Notes under the pieces: generated by a model
What the model was told of the DNA's origin: nothing
Databases searched by the model: none
What the model saw: only the letters and a program-made list of their open reading frames with translations
Position numbers and translations under genes: made by a program
Shown here: piece after piece, positions 28,890 to 38,280 of the stretch
Layout of the letters: each line of letters opens with the position of its first letter
Position numbering within the stretch: position 1 is the stretch's first letter
NCBI RefSeq assembly: GCF_000013145.1
Contig: NC_007799.1
Coordinates: 1 to 64,000, forward strand
Source: Ehrlichia chaffeensis str. Arkansas
Lineage (GTDB): Bacteria; Pseudomonadota; Alphaproteobacteria; Rickettsiales; Anaplasmataceae
Direction: 5' to 3'
DNA length: 64,000 nucleotides

Positions 28890-30071
28890 TTATAGAGTAT
28901 TTCCATTCTCTATTGGTGGTAACCCAAAAGCTGCTCTTTTTTCATTGATAGTCATGAAAGTTGCATTTTCTACGTATTGCCAGAGCTGTTTTCTTTTTTC
29001 TGTTAATACAGAGATGGAATCTTTATCATATGATAAAAACATATTGCTTCCGAACCTGGGTATTAACCAATTGTTAAAATGTGAAATAATATTGTCTAAG
29101 TGAGGTAATATTGTTTGTTCCCATAGTGAAAGCCTTGCTTCGATAAGATTATTATAGGTATTATCTCCAGGAATACCAAGCAATTGGGGTGGTACACCAA
29201 ATGCTAATGCAATGTCACGTGCTGAACTATGCTTTGATTCGATAAAATCCATATCTTTAGGGGATAAACTCATTTCTTTCCAATCTAATCCCCCTTCAAG
29301 TAATATTGGTCTTCCAGCATTTCTTGGACCAGAATAGAATTCATCTACTTGTGATTTTAAACGAGTGTATTGTTCTTGTGTTAAATTACCATTGTTGTTA
29401 CTTTTTGCGTTTACAATTAATGCCCCGCTTGGTCTAGCTCCATTTTGTAGCATTGCTTGGTTCCAAGATCCAGCCTGGTTATGTTGATCTATACTGTATG
29501 AAGCTGCTTCTATAGGGGATAATCCATAATAATCATTAAGTGGATGAAAGTTTTTTATGTGTAGGATTTGTGAATAATTTGTTGATTTATTAATCTTATA
29601 GTCATAGTGATAATTATTTATAGAATAGCGATATGAATATGGCCTATTATCTTTTCCTGGAGTAATCTCAATTCTATCTGGCCGCAAAAGATGTAATTCT
29701 TTGGGAATCATATCATGATTTTCTATTGTCAAAATATAAGCATTACCGCTAATAAGTTTATAAGTAAGAATTCCTTCGATGAATTCTGATTTTGAGGTGG
29801 TGTTGTTTGGTTTAGATATTAATTTTAATAAAGGATGGTTTTTTATTTGGAATGTGTTGTTTTTGATAGTCTTATTTAGTAATAAAGAAACAGATGCTGC
29901 AGCTGATGCAATCATGTGAATAGATCTAAAAGCAATTACGTTTTTTATGTAGCCATTTTCTGCGAAATTTGCATAGCTTCTGTTTTTCCATACAGCCTCT
30001 GTAAATAGTTGTATGGGAACTGAGAATGTGTAAGAATTGTCTTGTATTGACTTTTTTTTAAAGAAATTCAT
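28890..30071 (-). CDS. HK97-family phage portal protein (gene-transfer-agent type)
   Basis: Portal proteins form the dodecameric DNA entry ring of the capsid. The 393-residue protein has the features of the HK97 family: AVWKNRSYANFAENGY near residue 28, ISKPNNTTSKSEF, LHLLRPDRIEITP, the YYGLSPIEAA motif, and a late DIALAFGVPPQLLGIPG with EQTILPHLDNI. It is close in size to the gene-transfer-agent portal. The prohead protease gene is downstream. Part of this gene (29579-30047) was duplicated into the pseudogene at 32115-32647. No other head or tail gene is in the window. Confidence 0.93.
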   Translation of the reverse strand: MNFFKKKSIQDNSYTFSVPIQLFTEAVWKNRSYANFAENGYIKNVIAFRSIHMIASAAASVSLLLNKTIKNNTFQIKNHPLLKLISKPNNTTSKSEFIEGILTYKLISGNAYILTIENHDMIPKELHLLRPDRIEITPGKDNRPYSYRYSINNYHYDYKINKSTNYSQILHIKNFHPLNDYYGLSPIEAASYSIDQHNQAGSWNQAMLQNGARPSGALIVNAKSNNNGNLTQEQYTRLKSQVDEFYSGPRNAGRPILLEGGLDWKEMSLSPKDMDFIESKHSSARDIALAFGVPPQLLGIPGDNTYNNLIEARLSLWEQTILPHLDNIISHFNNWLIPRFGSNMFLSYDKDSISVLTEKRKQLWQYVENATFMTINEKRAAFGLPPIENGNTL

Positions 30072-30384
30072 TGATAAAACTCTTTGATATATATAAATTT
30101 TATTGAGTTGAATTGATTTAGTAATATACTAAAGGTGTAAAACTTTGTAGGTAATGTAGTACAGGTTCTATGTGAGTCTGTAACAAGTAATATGTGTTTG
30201 TCTTATAGCTATGTTAGACTTAATATAATACATCCTATGTTAATAGATGTGGAAGCTGTTTTTATAGGGTGTGTATTTAATTTCTGAGCTGATAAGTATT
30301 TGTATAATTTGTAATGACTTTAATGTACGTTGCTATTTTGCCTTTATTTATGAATATTGTTTTTGTTGTTAGTAATTATACAAT
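30072..30384. other. Divergent spacer between portal gene and bioC
   Basis: This 313-bp AT-rich spacer separates two divergent genes and should hold their promoters. I see no convincing consensus promoter, repeat, RNA or coding sequence in it. Confidence 0.5.
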
Positions 30385-31134
30385 ATGGGTCTTATTACTC
30401 AAAAAATACAAAAAGCATTCGATAATGCAGCAAGTTCGTATGATAAATACTCTCATATACAAGACGTGATTTTGCGTGAATTATGTAGCACTGTGGTGTT
30501 AGAAAGTTGTGATAAGAGAAACATATTAGATGTAGGGTGTGGTACTGGAAATATGAGTAAATTCTTAAATGTTGCAAATCATAATTTGATTCAAGTAGAT
30601 TTATCTCGGGAAATGTGTGTTTTAGCTAAGAAAAAGAATAATGCATTGTCAGTAAATTGCCATATGGATGTAATGCCATTTTATGAAAATTTTTTTGATG
30701 TTATTATTGCCTCAATGGTTTTACAATGGTCTCGTGATGTTAGCATTTCTTTATTGGAATTGTTTCGAGTCATGAAATCTGATGGTATATTGTATGTGGC
30801 AATTCCAATATTTGGAACTCTAATCGAATTGAATAATGTAATTGAAAAAGTAGGAGGATCTTTTAGTCAATTTTATAAAATGAATGAATTTATAAATATA
30901 GTAAATTCCTTTAATGTTAAAGTACAATATGCATTTTGTTGTAATTATCGTCAATATCATAAGTCATTTCGTGCTTTCTTATTGAGTATGAAATTGACAG
31001 GTGTATATACAAAAAAAGTTAGTGATGAACAATATAATATATTTGAAATAAGCAAGATTTATAAGGAATTATATTCTTTGCAGAATTGTATTTTTAACTC
31101 GTGGAACATTATGTATTTGGTTGTTAAAAAGTAA
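30385..31134 (+). CDS. bioC: Malonyl-ACP O-methyltransferase BioC
   Basis: BioC methylates malonyl-ACP so that fatty acid synthesis can build the pimeloyl chain of biotin. The 249-residue protein starts with KIQKAFDNAASSYDKYSHIQ, the BioC-typical N-terminus. It has SAM motif I as ILDVGCGTGN (residues 47-56) and the ASMVLQWSRDV stretch. nadA follows 21 bp downstream on the same strand. Other biotin genes are not in this window. Assignment to BioC rather than a generic methyltransferase rests on the N-terminal AFDxAAxxYD pattern. Confidence 0.87.
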   Translation: MGLITQKIQKAFDNAASSYDKYSHIQDVILRELCSTVVLESCDKRNILDVGCGTGNMSKFLNVANHNLIQVDLSREMCVLAKKKNNALSVNCHMDVMPFYENFFDVIIASMVLQWSRDVSISLLELFRVMKSDGILYVAIPIFGTLIELNNVIEKVGGSFSQFYKMNEFINIVNSFNVKVQYAFCCNYRQYHKSFRAFLLSMKLTGVYTKKVSDEQYNIFEISKIYKELYSLQNCIFNSWNIMYLVVKK

Positions 31135-31155
31135 TTTTTTTGTCATAATGATTAA

Positions 31156-32100
31156 ATGAAAGAACTTGATGTCATAACACTATTGCAAGAAATACGTCAT
31201 TTGGCTCAGGAAAGTAATGCTGTAATTCTTGCTCATTACTATCAGGATTCAGAGATACAAGATATTGCTGATTTTATTGGTGATTCTTTAGAACTTTCCA
31301 GAAAGGCAGCCACCACAACAGCTGATGTTATTGTATTTTGTGGTGTGTACTTTATGGCTGAAGTTGCGAAAATAATTAATCCTGCCAAAAAGGTTTTATT
31401 ACCAGATTTAAATGCTGGATGTTCTTTAGCTGATTCTTGTGATGCAGAGAGTTTTAAAAAATTTCGTGAGTTACATAAAGATTGTGTATCAATTACATAT
31501 ATAAATTCTTTAGCGGAGGTTAAAGCTTATTCTGATATCATTTGTACATCTTCAAGTGCTGAAAAGATAATAAGACAAATACCAGAAGAAAAACAAATTC
31601 TATTTGCTCCAGATAAATTTTTGGGAGCTTTTCTAGAAAAGAAAACGAATAGGAAAATGATTTTATGGCCTGGTACTTGTATAGTGCATGAAAGTTTTTC
31701 TGAACGAGAGTTAATTGATATGATGGTTAGACATGATAAAGCATATGTTCTAGCTCATCCTGAATGTCCTGGGCATTTACTAAAATATGCTCATTTCATT
31801 GGATCGACAACTCAGTTATTAAAATTTTCTTCTGATAATCCTAATTCAGAGTTTATAGTGTTGACTGAAGAAGGAATTATTCATCAAATGAAAAAAGTTT
31901 CTTCTGGAAGCACTTTTTATATAGTAAAAACTTCAGATAGTGGTGGATGTGTTTCATGTAGTAAATGCCCACATATGCGTTTGAATACTTTAGAAAAATT
32001 GTATTTATGTTTAAAAAATGGTTATCCTGAAATTACCCTTGATCCTGAAATTAGTAGTATGGCTAAAAGGTCTTTGGATGCCATGCTTAAAATGAGTTAA
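31156..32100 (+). CDS. nadA: Quinolinate synthase A
   Basis: NadA condenses iminoaspartate with dihydroxyacetone phosphate to quinolinate, using an oxygen-sensitive 4Fe-4S cluster. The 314-residue protein shows [29 protein letters not shown], the GCSLADSC stretch, [18 protein letters not shown] and the C-terminal [18 protein letters not shown], so the cluster cysteines are present. It pairs functionally with nadC at 23.0-23.8 kb. It is 21 bp behind bioC and probably co-transcribed. The chimeric portal/gap pseudogene begins 15 bp after its stop. Confidence 0.97.
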   Translation: MKELDVITLLQEIRHLAQESNAVILAHYYQDSEIQDIADFIGDSLELSRKAATTTADVIVFCGVYFMAEVAKIINPAKKVLLPDLNAGCSLADSCDAESFKKFRELHKDCVSITYINSLAEVKAYSDIICTSSSAEKIIRQIPEEKQILFAPDKFLGAFLEKKTNRKMILWPGTCIVHESFSERELIDMMVRHDKAYVLAHPECPGHLLKYAHFIGSTTQLLKFSSDNPNSEFIVLTEEGIIHQMKKVSSGSTFYIVKTSDSGGCVSCSKCPHMRLNTLEKLYLCLKNGYPEITLDPEISSMAKRSLDAMLKMS

Positions 32101-32114
32101 TCTTTGTTACGATA

Positions 32115-32647
32115 TTGTTGATTTATTAATCTTATAGTCATAGTGATAATTATTTATAGAATAGCGATATGAATATGGCCTATTATCTTTTCCTGGAGTA
32201 ATCTCAATTCTATCTGGTCGCAAAAGATGTAATTCTTTGGGAATCATATCATGATTTTCTATTGTCAAAATATAAGCATTACCGCTAATAAGTTTATAAG
32301 TAAGAATTCCTTCGATGAATTCTGATTTTGAGGTGGTGTTGTTTGGTTTAGATATTAATTTTAATAAAGGATGGTTTTTTTATTTGGAATGTGTTGTTTT
32401 TGATAGTCTTATTTAGTAATAAAGAAACAGATGCTGCAGCTGATGCAATCATGTGAATAGGATGTGCATGTGTTTCTGGTGATGTAGATAGATCCATTTA
32501 ATGCAGATAATTCTATTTTGTATTTATATAATAATTTACGTTTTTTATGTAGCCATTTTCTGCGAAATTTGCATAGCTTCTGTTTTTCCATACAGCCTCT
32601 GTAAATAGTTGTGTGGGGACTGAGAATATGTGAGAATTGTCTTGTAT
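32115..32647 (-). pseudogene. Chimeric pseudogene: partial portal gene copy with inserted gap fragment
   Basis: This segment repeats 29579-30047 of the portal gene in the same orientation with only scattered changes. At 32461-32535, 12 bp of portal sequence are replaced by 75 bp that match the gap gene (about 8948-9026) on its complementary strand, with a 4-bp tandem insertion. The junctions share short microhomology (TATTCA on one side, AATT on the other). An extra T in a T-run (near 32375) also shifts the frame. The copy has no start or end of the portal gene, so it cannot make a portal protein. Confidence 0.93.
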
Positions 32648-32813
32648 AAATTCTTAATTACTGTACTGTAATAAAAAATATCGTATAAGTTGTTGTTCAG
32701 TATAAAATTGTGTCATAGTCACAATTTAGAAAAATGCAGCTTGATACATCATGAACATTTAGGTCGGTATAGATTTGCTAATAGCAAGTTTATATTACAT
32801 AGAAAGCGTAATG

Positions 32814-33191
32814 CTATTCACTTAAATTTTCATCAAAATAAATAAACTTATTTTTTGTGTACTTGTGGGATTCTGCGTCTGAATATGGAGGTTTAGCAGA
32901 AGTTATGTTGTTCCATTCTTTAGAGAATTTTTTATTTATTTCATAAAACTTTTTAAGGTTTTTCTGTTCTTCGTTTAATGCGCTATCATTGCATTCTAAT
33001 ACGTCTCTTATAAAATCATCTGGGACGATTGCATCGATGGGACATTCTGGGACACACACACCACAGTCTATACATTGATCAGGATCTATTACTAACATAT
33101 TAGCTCCTTCATAGAAACAATCTACCGGGCATACTTCAACACAATCAGTGTATTTGCATCTTATGCACCTATCCGTTATAAAGTGTGTCAT
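32814..33191 (-). CDS. fdxA: Ferredoxin FdxA (3Fe-4S/4Fe-4S, 7Fe type)
   Basis: The 125-residue protein is a bacterial-type ferredoxin with two cluster motifs: [21 protein letters not shown] near residue 9, where the non-standard spacing favours a 3Fe-4S cluster, and [12 protein letters not shown] near residue 40 for a 4Fe-4S cluster. The remaining part is a charged helical tail, as in alphaproteobacterial FdxA. It is divergent from trp120, so the 263-bp spacer 33192-33454 holds the promoters of both genes. Confidence 0.94.
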   Translation of the reverse strand: MTHFITDRCIRCKYTDCVEVCPVDCFYEGANMLVIDPDQCIDCGVCVPECPIDAIVPDDFIRDVLECNDSALNEEQKNLKKFYEINKKFSKEWNNITSAKPPYSDAESHKYTKNKFIYFDENLSE

Positions 33192-33454
33192 TACAGGGTT
33201 ATTAATAATAATGTAACGGTTTTTATTGTAATGTTTTTTCTTGCCAAGTTCAATTAGTATTTATTATTTTACAAGGTATAGATGTGGAGTTGTAGTTAAA
33301 CTTATACATCGTAGAGTTAAGTAGTTTGGTTAATGTTTAGGTAACATCCTAATACGTATATGAGCTATCAATTCTATAGAGTATGTTATTTTATGATAGA
33401 GAATTGATTGTGGAGTTGGATTTGGCAATACGTTTAAAATTAAAGGAGATTTTT

Positions 33455-35101
33455 ATGGATATTGATAATAGTAACATAAGTACAGCCGATATACGGAGTA
33501 ATACTGATGGCTTGATAGACATAATTATGCGTATATTAGGTTTTGGTAATAAGAATATTGTGCAACCACAGGATCTGGGTTCTGAAATTTATCAGCAAGA
33601 GCAAGAAGATGACACAGTCTCTCAACCTTCATTAGAGCCATTTGTTGCAGAAAGTGAAGTTTCTAAAGTTGAACAAGAAAAAACTAACCCTGAGGTTTTA
33701 ATAAAAGATTTGCAAGATGTTGCGAGTCATGAATCTGGTGTATCAGATCAGCCAGCTCAAGTTGTTACAGAAAGAGAAAATGAAATTGAATCCCATCAAG
33801 GAGAAACAGAAAAAGAAAGTGGAATAACTGAATCTCATCAGAAAGAAGATGAAATAGTATCTCAATCTTCATCAGAGCCATTTGTTGCAGAAAGTGAAGT
33901 TTCTAAAGTTGAACAAGAAGAAACTAACCCTGAAGTTTTAATAAAAGATTTGCAAGATGTTGCGAGTCATGAATCTGGTGTATCAGATCAGCCAGCTCAA
34001 GTTGTTACAGAGAGAGAAAGTGAAATTGAATCCCATCAAGGAGAAACAGAAAAAGAAAGTGGAATAACTGAATCTCATCAGAAAGAAGATGAAATAGTAT
34101 CTCAACCTTCATCAGAGCCATTTGTTGCAGAAAGTGAAGTTTCTAAAGTTGAACAAGAAGAAACTAACCCTGAAGTTTTAATAAAAGATTTGCAAGATGT
34201 TGCGAGTCATGAATCTGGTGTATCAGATCAGCCAGCTCAAGTTGTTACAGAGAGAGAAAGTGAAATTGAATCCCATCAAGGAGAAACAGAAAAAGAAAGT
34301 GGAATAACTGAATCTCATCAGAAAGAAGATGAAATAGTATCTCAACCTTCATCAGAGCCATTTGTTGCAGAAAGTGAAGTTTCTAAAGTTGAACAAGAAG
34401 AAACTAACCCTGAAGTTTTAATAAAAGATTTGCAAGATGTTGCGAGTCATGAATCTGGTGTATCAGATCAGCCAGCTCAAGTTGTTACAGAGAGAGAAAG
34501 TGAAATTGAATCCCATCAAGGAGAAACAGAAAAAGAAAGTGGAATAACTGAATCTCATCAGAAAGAAGATGAAATAGTATCTCAACCTTCATCAGAGCCA
34601 TTTGTTGCAGAAAGTGAAGTTTCTAAAGTTGAACAAGAAAAAACTAACCCTGAAATTCTAGTAGAAGATTTGCCATTAGGTCAAGTGATTCCGGTTGTTG
34701 TAGAGAAAGATGAAATGTTTGCACCTTCATTTAATCCAATCGTTATAAAGGAGGAAGATAAAGTTTGTGAAACTTGCGAACAAGAATTTGAGATTGTAAA
34801 GGATTCACAGACTGTAAAAGGTAGTGAAGATATAATATCACCTATCGAATGCTTAGAAAGTATGGATTCTATAGTTTCAACAATATTTGAAAGTGGAATG
34901 TTATGTCCTATGTCAAAACCTGGACAGTATGTTTGTGGGTATGAAATGTATATGTATGGATTTCAAGATGTGAAAGACTTATTAGGTGGTTTATTAAGTA
35001 ATGTTCCTGTGTGTTGTAATGTTAGCCTTTATTTTATGGAACATAATTACTTTACTAACCATGAGAATATTAATCACAATGTAGTAAATGATATTGTATA
35101 A
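33455..35101 (+). CDS. trp120: Tandem repeat effector TRP120 (gp120)
   Basis: This is the 548-residue E. chaffeensis TRP120, an acidic immunodominant protein. Known work describes it as a type I-secreted effector that enters the host nucleus, binds DNA, is SUMOylated and has HECT-type E3 ubiquitin ligase activity with Cys520; a Cys is at residue 520 here. The sequence has a short N-terminal part, four 80-residue repeats (residues 70-149, 150-229, 230-309, 310-389) flanked by partial copies, and a Cys-containing C-terminus. No signal peptide is visible, as expected for type I substrates. ATG 33455 has a strong AAGGAG Shine-Dalgarno (33443-33448), which rules out the upstream in-frame start. 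Confidence 0.95.
   Translation: MDIDNSNISTADIRSNTDGLIDIIMRILGFGNKNIVQPQDLGSEIYQQEQEDDTVSQPSLEPFVAESEVSKVEQEKTNPEVLIKDLQDVASHESGVSDQPAQVVTERENEIESHQGETEKESGITESHQKEDEIVSQSSSEPFVAESEVSKVEQEETNPEVLIKDLQDVASHESGVSDQPAQVVTERESEIESHQGETEKESGITESHQKEDEIVSQPSSEPFVAESEVSKVEQEETNPEVLIKDLQDVASHESGVSDQPAQVVTERESEIESHQGETEKESGITESHQKEDEIVSQPSSEPFVAESEVSKVEQEETNPEVLIKDLQDVASHESGVSDQPAQVVTERESEIESHQGETEKESGITESHQKEDEIVSQPSSEPFVAESEVSKVEQEKTNPEILVEDLPLGQVIPVVVEKDEMFAPSFNPIVIKEEDKVCETCEQEFEIVKDSQTVKGSEDIISPIECLESMDSIVSTIFESGMLCPMSKPGQYVCGYEMYMYGFQDVKDLLGGLLSNVPVCCNVSLYFMEHNYFTNHENINHNVVNDIV
33620..34672 (+). repeat. 240-bp tandem repeat array inside trp120
   Basis: There are four complete 240-bp units at 33662-33901, 33902-34141, 34142-34381 and 34382-34621, preceded by a 42-bp and followed by about a 51-bp partial copy. 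Units two to four read as identical base for base; the first unit differs at a few positions. The unit length is a multiple of three, so copy changes keep the frame. Copy number is known to vary among E. chaffeensis isolates. Confidence 0.97.
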
Positions 35102-35121
35102 TTGTAAGGTTTAGTCTTGAG

Positions 35122-35164
35122 ATAGCAAGTGATGCTTTTATTAAGTATTGCTTGCTATTTTTTT
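35122..35164 (+). terminator. Rho-independent terminator of trp120
   Basis: Twenty bases after the trp120 stop, ATAGCAAG pairs perfectly with CTTGCTAT. The next six inner positions continue the stem through A-T, C-G and G-U pairs, giving a stem of about 14 bp with a 9-nt loop, followed by a run of eight or more T. It is the clearest intrinsic terminator in the window. Confidence 0.85.
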
Positions 35165-35521
35165 GTTTATTTACCTGCTTTTTATATGGGAGAAATCATA
35201 TATTAAGTGATTGAAAGTAAAAGTGGAATTTTGCTGATATTATAGGTTATAAGCAATTTTTTGAAGTAAAAATGTATATAGTTAGTGATATGTACTAAAA
35301 AGTAGCTGAATTTTATTAGTGAGTTAGCCATTAGTCTTTTGCCTTTTTCAGAAGAACTTTGCTGAAATGATTAAAACAGAGTGATAGTTGTTGTTAATGT
35401 AATTGATAATAAACGGTGATAGGAATATAAGTCTTCGTATATAGCTATTCAATTTAGTATAAAGGCGGAAAATTGGTGTGTGCATAATATCTAAGTGTTT
35501 GCTTAAGGTTTGAGTTTTGGT

Positions 35522-36046
35522 AATTAAGAATTAAGTGCTATCCTGCGCTATTGTAATATGTTTACGTATGTAAAAGTGGACAAAGTAGACTTACCTATAG
35601 CGTGGTTGGGAATTAAAAATAAAAAGCTGTTCTGCGCTATTGTAATATATTTATGTATGTAAAAGTATACAAAGTAAACTTACCTATGGTGCGGTTAGTA
35701 ATTAAGAATTAAGTGCTATCCTGCGCTGTAATATGTTTACGTATGTAAAAGTGGACAAAGTAGACCTACCTATGGCGTGGTTGGGAATTAAGAATAAAAA
35801 GCTATTCTACGCTGTTATAATATATTTATGTATGTAAAAGTGTACAAAGTAAACTTACCTATGATGTAGTTGGGAATTAAGAATAAAAAGCTATTCTACG
35901 CTGTTATAATATATTTATGTATGTAAAAGTATACAAAGTAAACTTACCTATGGTGTAGTTGGTAATTAAGAATTAAATGCTATTCTGCGCTGTTATAATG
36001 TATTTACGTATGTTAAAAGTGACAAAGTAAACTTACCTATGGTGTG
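35522..36046. repeat. Spacer tandem array of six 86-89 bp units
   Basis: Units start at 35522, 35611, 35700, 35786, 35875 and 35964, with lengths 89, 89, 86, 89, 89 and about 83. Each begins AATTAAGAAT or close to it and ends with ACAAAGTAAACTTACCTATG-like sequence and GTTGG. Two subtypes can be told apart: A (units 1 and 3, with GTGCTATCC and GTGGACAAAGTAGAC) and B (units 2, 4 and 5, with AAAAAGCT and ATACAAAGTAAAC); unit 6 is mixed. Each unit contains a small TTTAC/GTAAA hairpin. The array lies between the 3' ends of trp120 and virD4. No coding frame runs through it. Confidence 0.92.
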
Positions 36047-36099
36047 AATTGAATGTTGGTTAATTACACTTTAATCACAGCTTGCGTCTTATAAGAAAA

Positions 36100-38244
36100 T
36101 TACTGTTTATCATTTTTTATATCTTGATCCTTGACAGGTTTTTCATTGTGATTGTCAAAATCATTTTCATGGTGTGAGTTGCTTATATTATTATTTTCAT
36201 AGTCATCATCTTCATTACTATTGTTGTAATCGTTGTCTTCTTCATCTTCTTCTTCATCTTCATCTTCTTCATCGGTATAGTCATAGTCTTCTTCAGGCTG
36301 TTCGCTGTACTCTTCATCTTCATCTATGTACTCATCTAAATCATCGAAGTTAAAATCATCATCTTCGTCTTCATCATCTTCATAATTTGTTTCTGTACTG
36401 TTATATATAGCACCTTCTTCTGTTAGATTATTTTCAGTGTTGTTAGGTTTGTTTTCAGGAATATCACTTTCAATACTAGGGATAGGGTCTTCATTTTCTT
36501 TTTTTGTTATTTTTACATTATTAGGATCGTAAGGTTCTTGAGTAGGTACGAAAGTGCTTTTCAATAATTTTTTTGTAAAGTTTTTGTCTTCATAATATTT
36601 TATTTTTTTTGATTTTATAGGATAAGTAGACTCTATTAAAAGTATTTGTTCATCTCTAGGTAACATTATAACTTCTTGAGGTAATAATAACGCTCTTTGT
36701 GTTTCTGATATGTGTAATGAACGAGAGGCAGGGTTTAAATCTAAAAATTTAGGTCTATTTAAAGATTCCTGATTAACTGTTTTATTGCCTATTAGCTGTG
36801 ATATTAGGTTTGCAGTTTCAATATTGTTTGCTGCAAAAGTAATTCTATAAGTAGAATTTGACAGAAATGAGTTCATTCCTGCTTCCTCATATATACCTTT
36901 AAGCTGTTCAGTGTCTTGGATAATCAAAAATAATCTAACTCTATATCCACGGAAATATGCAATACCAGTTTGAAATTGCTCCATCTTTCCTAATGTTGGA
37001 AACTCATCCATTAAAAACAATACACCGTAAGGTTCATCATCCGATGGTAAAGTTCGACATAAAAACTCTGTTGCTTGCTGATAGAATACCTGCATTAAAG
37101 GCCTAAGACGAGTTAAGTTGTCTGGTGTTAATCCAACATATACTGTTACTTTTTTTCTTTTAAATTCTTGAATATTAAAATCACTTGAAGCTGTTGCTGT
37201 ATCTATTAACGGGTTTGCCCATAATTCTAAAGATGAGTTCATAGTTGATACTACACCTGAACGCTCTTTATCAGCTTTTTGTAAGAATGCAGCTATATTC
37301 ATATATGCAACTGGGTGAATTTTTTTCCCTATAGTGTCTAATACAACTGCCAAGTTGTAGACTACGTCATCACTACGCATTGTTCGTACAACTTCTCCAA
37401 AGGATTTTACTTTTTCTGGTACTGCTAGTAGATATAATACTACTCCTACAAATAAACTACGTGCTTCGTTGTACCAAAAGTCTTGTTCAGGCATTATTAG
37501 ATTGGCGATTTTTTGTACATCATCCACCATTTGTCCTGGTTTAGAGCTTATCCAATCCAATGGATTGTAACAGTGACTTACCCCATCAGGTTGAGCTGGA
37601 TTCCACACAAATACTTCTTGTCCTCTTTTTTTCCTCCATCCACTTGTGAGATCATAGTTTTCTAATTTTATGTCATGTACTATTACAGAGTCTTCCCAAA
37701 ACAATAAGTTTGGTATTACAAAACCTACACCTTTCCCAGATCCGGTTGGTGCAAATAGTAAAGCATGTTGAAATCCATCAGCAATAAGATAACCTCTTTT
37801 GTCTTTTCCTAGTAGTATACCTTTTCTACTACGTAATCCTATTTTTCGAATATCTTTTTCTGTTGCCCATCTTGAATCTCCATGTAATGATTCTTTCTTT
37901 TTAAATGGTCTCCAATCGAATAGTATGTTTCTTAAATTCCACAATACTATACTTAGGATACCTATTGGTATACATAGTGATGATATTAACTTTACTAATA
38001 GTATTGCATCGTATGAAGAAGGATTATGCCACCAGTGTTCTACGTAATTAAAAACAGTAGGCCAAATTCTGTCTGGAAAGTCGCTGAAACTAGGATTTAT
38101 AGCGTTGAAATCTAGATAGTCTGGTCCCCATACCATTAAGATAAATAAAACCCCTGATAGATAAAAGCAAAATTCCAACCCGAAGAATGCTCCTAAGACC
38201 AGGAATAAAATATTACGTATGTGGTTTGCACTTACACTATCCAT
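36100..38244 (-). CDS. virD4: Type IV secretion coupling protein VirD4
   Basis: VirD4 is the inner-membrane ATPase that recruits effectors to the type IV secretion channel. The 714-residue protein has two N-terminal membrane helices (about 10-38 and 80-102), the P-loop APTGSGKG at 165-172, the LLFLMDEFPTLGKM Walker B region, and the conserved motor domain to about residue 560. The last 130 or so residues are extremely rich in Asp and Glu with Asn, Tyr and Ser, an extension not found in most VirD4 proteins. It is the last gene of the virB8-virD4 operon, 36 bp after virB11. Confidence 0.96.
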   Translation of the reverse strand: MDSVSANHIRNILFLVLGAFFGLEFCFYLSGVLFILMVWGPDYLDFNAINPSFSDFPDRIWPTVFNYVEHWWHNPSSYDAILLVKLISSLCIPIGILSIVLWNLRNILFDWRPFKKKESLHGDSRWATEKDIRKIGLRSRKGILLGKDKRGYLIADGFQHALLFAPTGSGKGVGFVIPNLLFWEDSVIVHDIKLENYDLTSGWRKKRGQEVFVWNPAQPDGVSHCYNPLDWISSKPGQMVDDVQKIANLIMPEQDFWYNEARSLFVGVVLYLLAVPEKVKSFGEVVRTMRSDDVVYNLAVVLDTIGKKIHPVAYMNIAAFLQKADKERSGVVSTMNSSLELWANPLIDTATASSDFNIQEFKRKKVTVYVGLTPDNLTRLRPLMQVFYQQATEFLCRTLPSDDEPYGVLFLMDEFPTLGKMEQFQTGIAYFRGYRVRLFLIIQDTEQLKGIYEEAGMNSFLSNSTYRITFAANNIETANLISQLIGNKTVNQESLNRPKFLDLNPASRSLHISETQRALLLPQEVIMLPRDEQILLIESTYPIKSKKIKYYEDKNFTKKLLKSTFVPTQEPYDPNNVKITKKENEDPIPSIESDIPENKPNNTENNLTEEGAIYNSTETNYEDDEDEDDDFNFDDLDEYIDEDEEYSEQPEEDYDYTDEEDEDEEEDEEDNDYNNSNEDDDYENNNISNSHHENDFDNHNEKPVKDQDIKNDKQ

Positions 38245-38280
38245 AAAAATAACAACTTAATTATAAAACTTACGTATCAT

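Noticed and set aside
28232..30071. Active prophage
   Set aside because: Only portal and protease genes are present; there is no integrase, terminase, capsid, tail, lysis gene or attachment site nearby.
32409..32591. Short minus-strand frame reading partly like GAPDH
   Set aside because: The GAPDH-like part comes from the inserted gap fragment inside the chimeric pseudogene; it is not a gene.
32115..32647. Insertion sequence between nadA and fdxA
   Set aside because: No transposase frame, terminal inverted repeats or target duplication; the sequence is explained by the portal and gap copies.
33383..33454. Longer start for trp120
   Set aside because: The downstream ATG has a strong Shine-Dalgarno and gives the known 548-residue protein; the upstream start has neither support.
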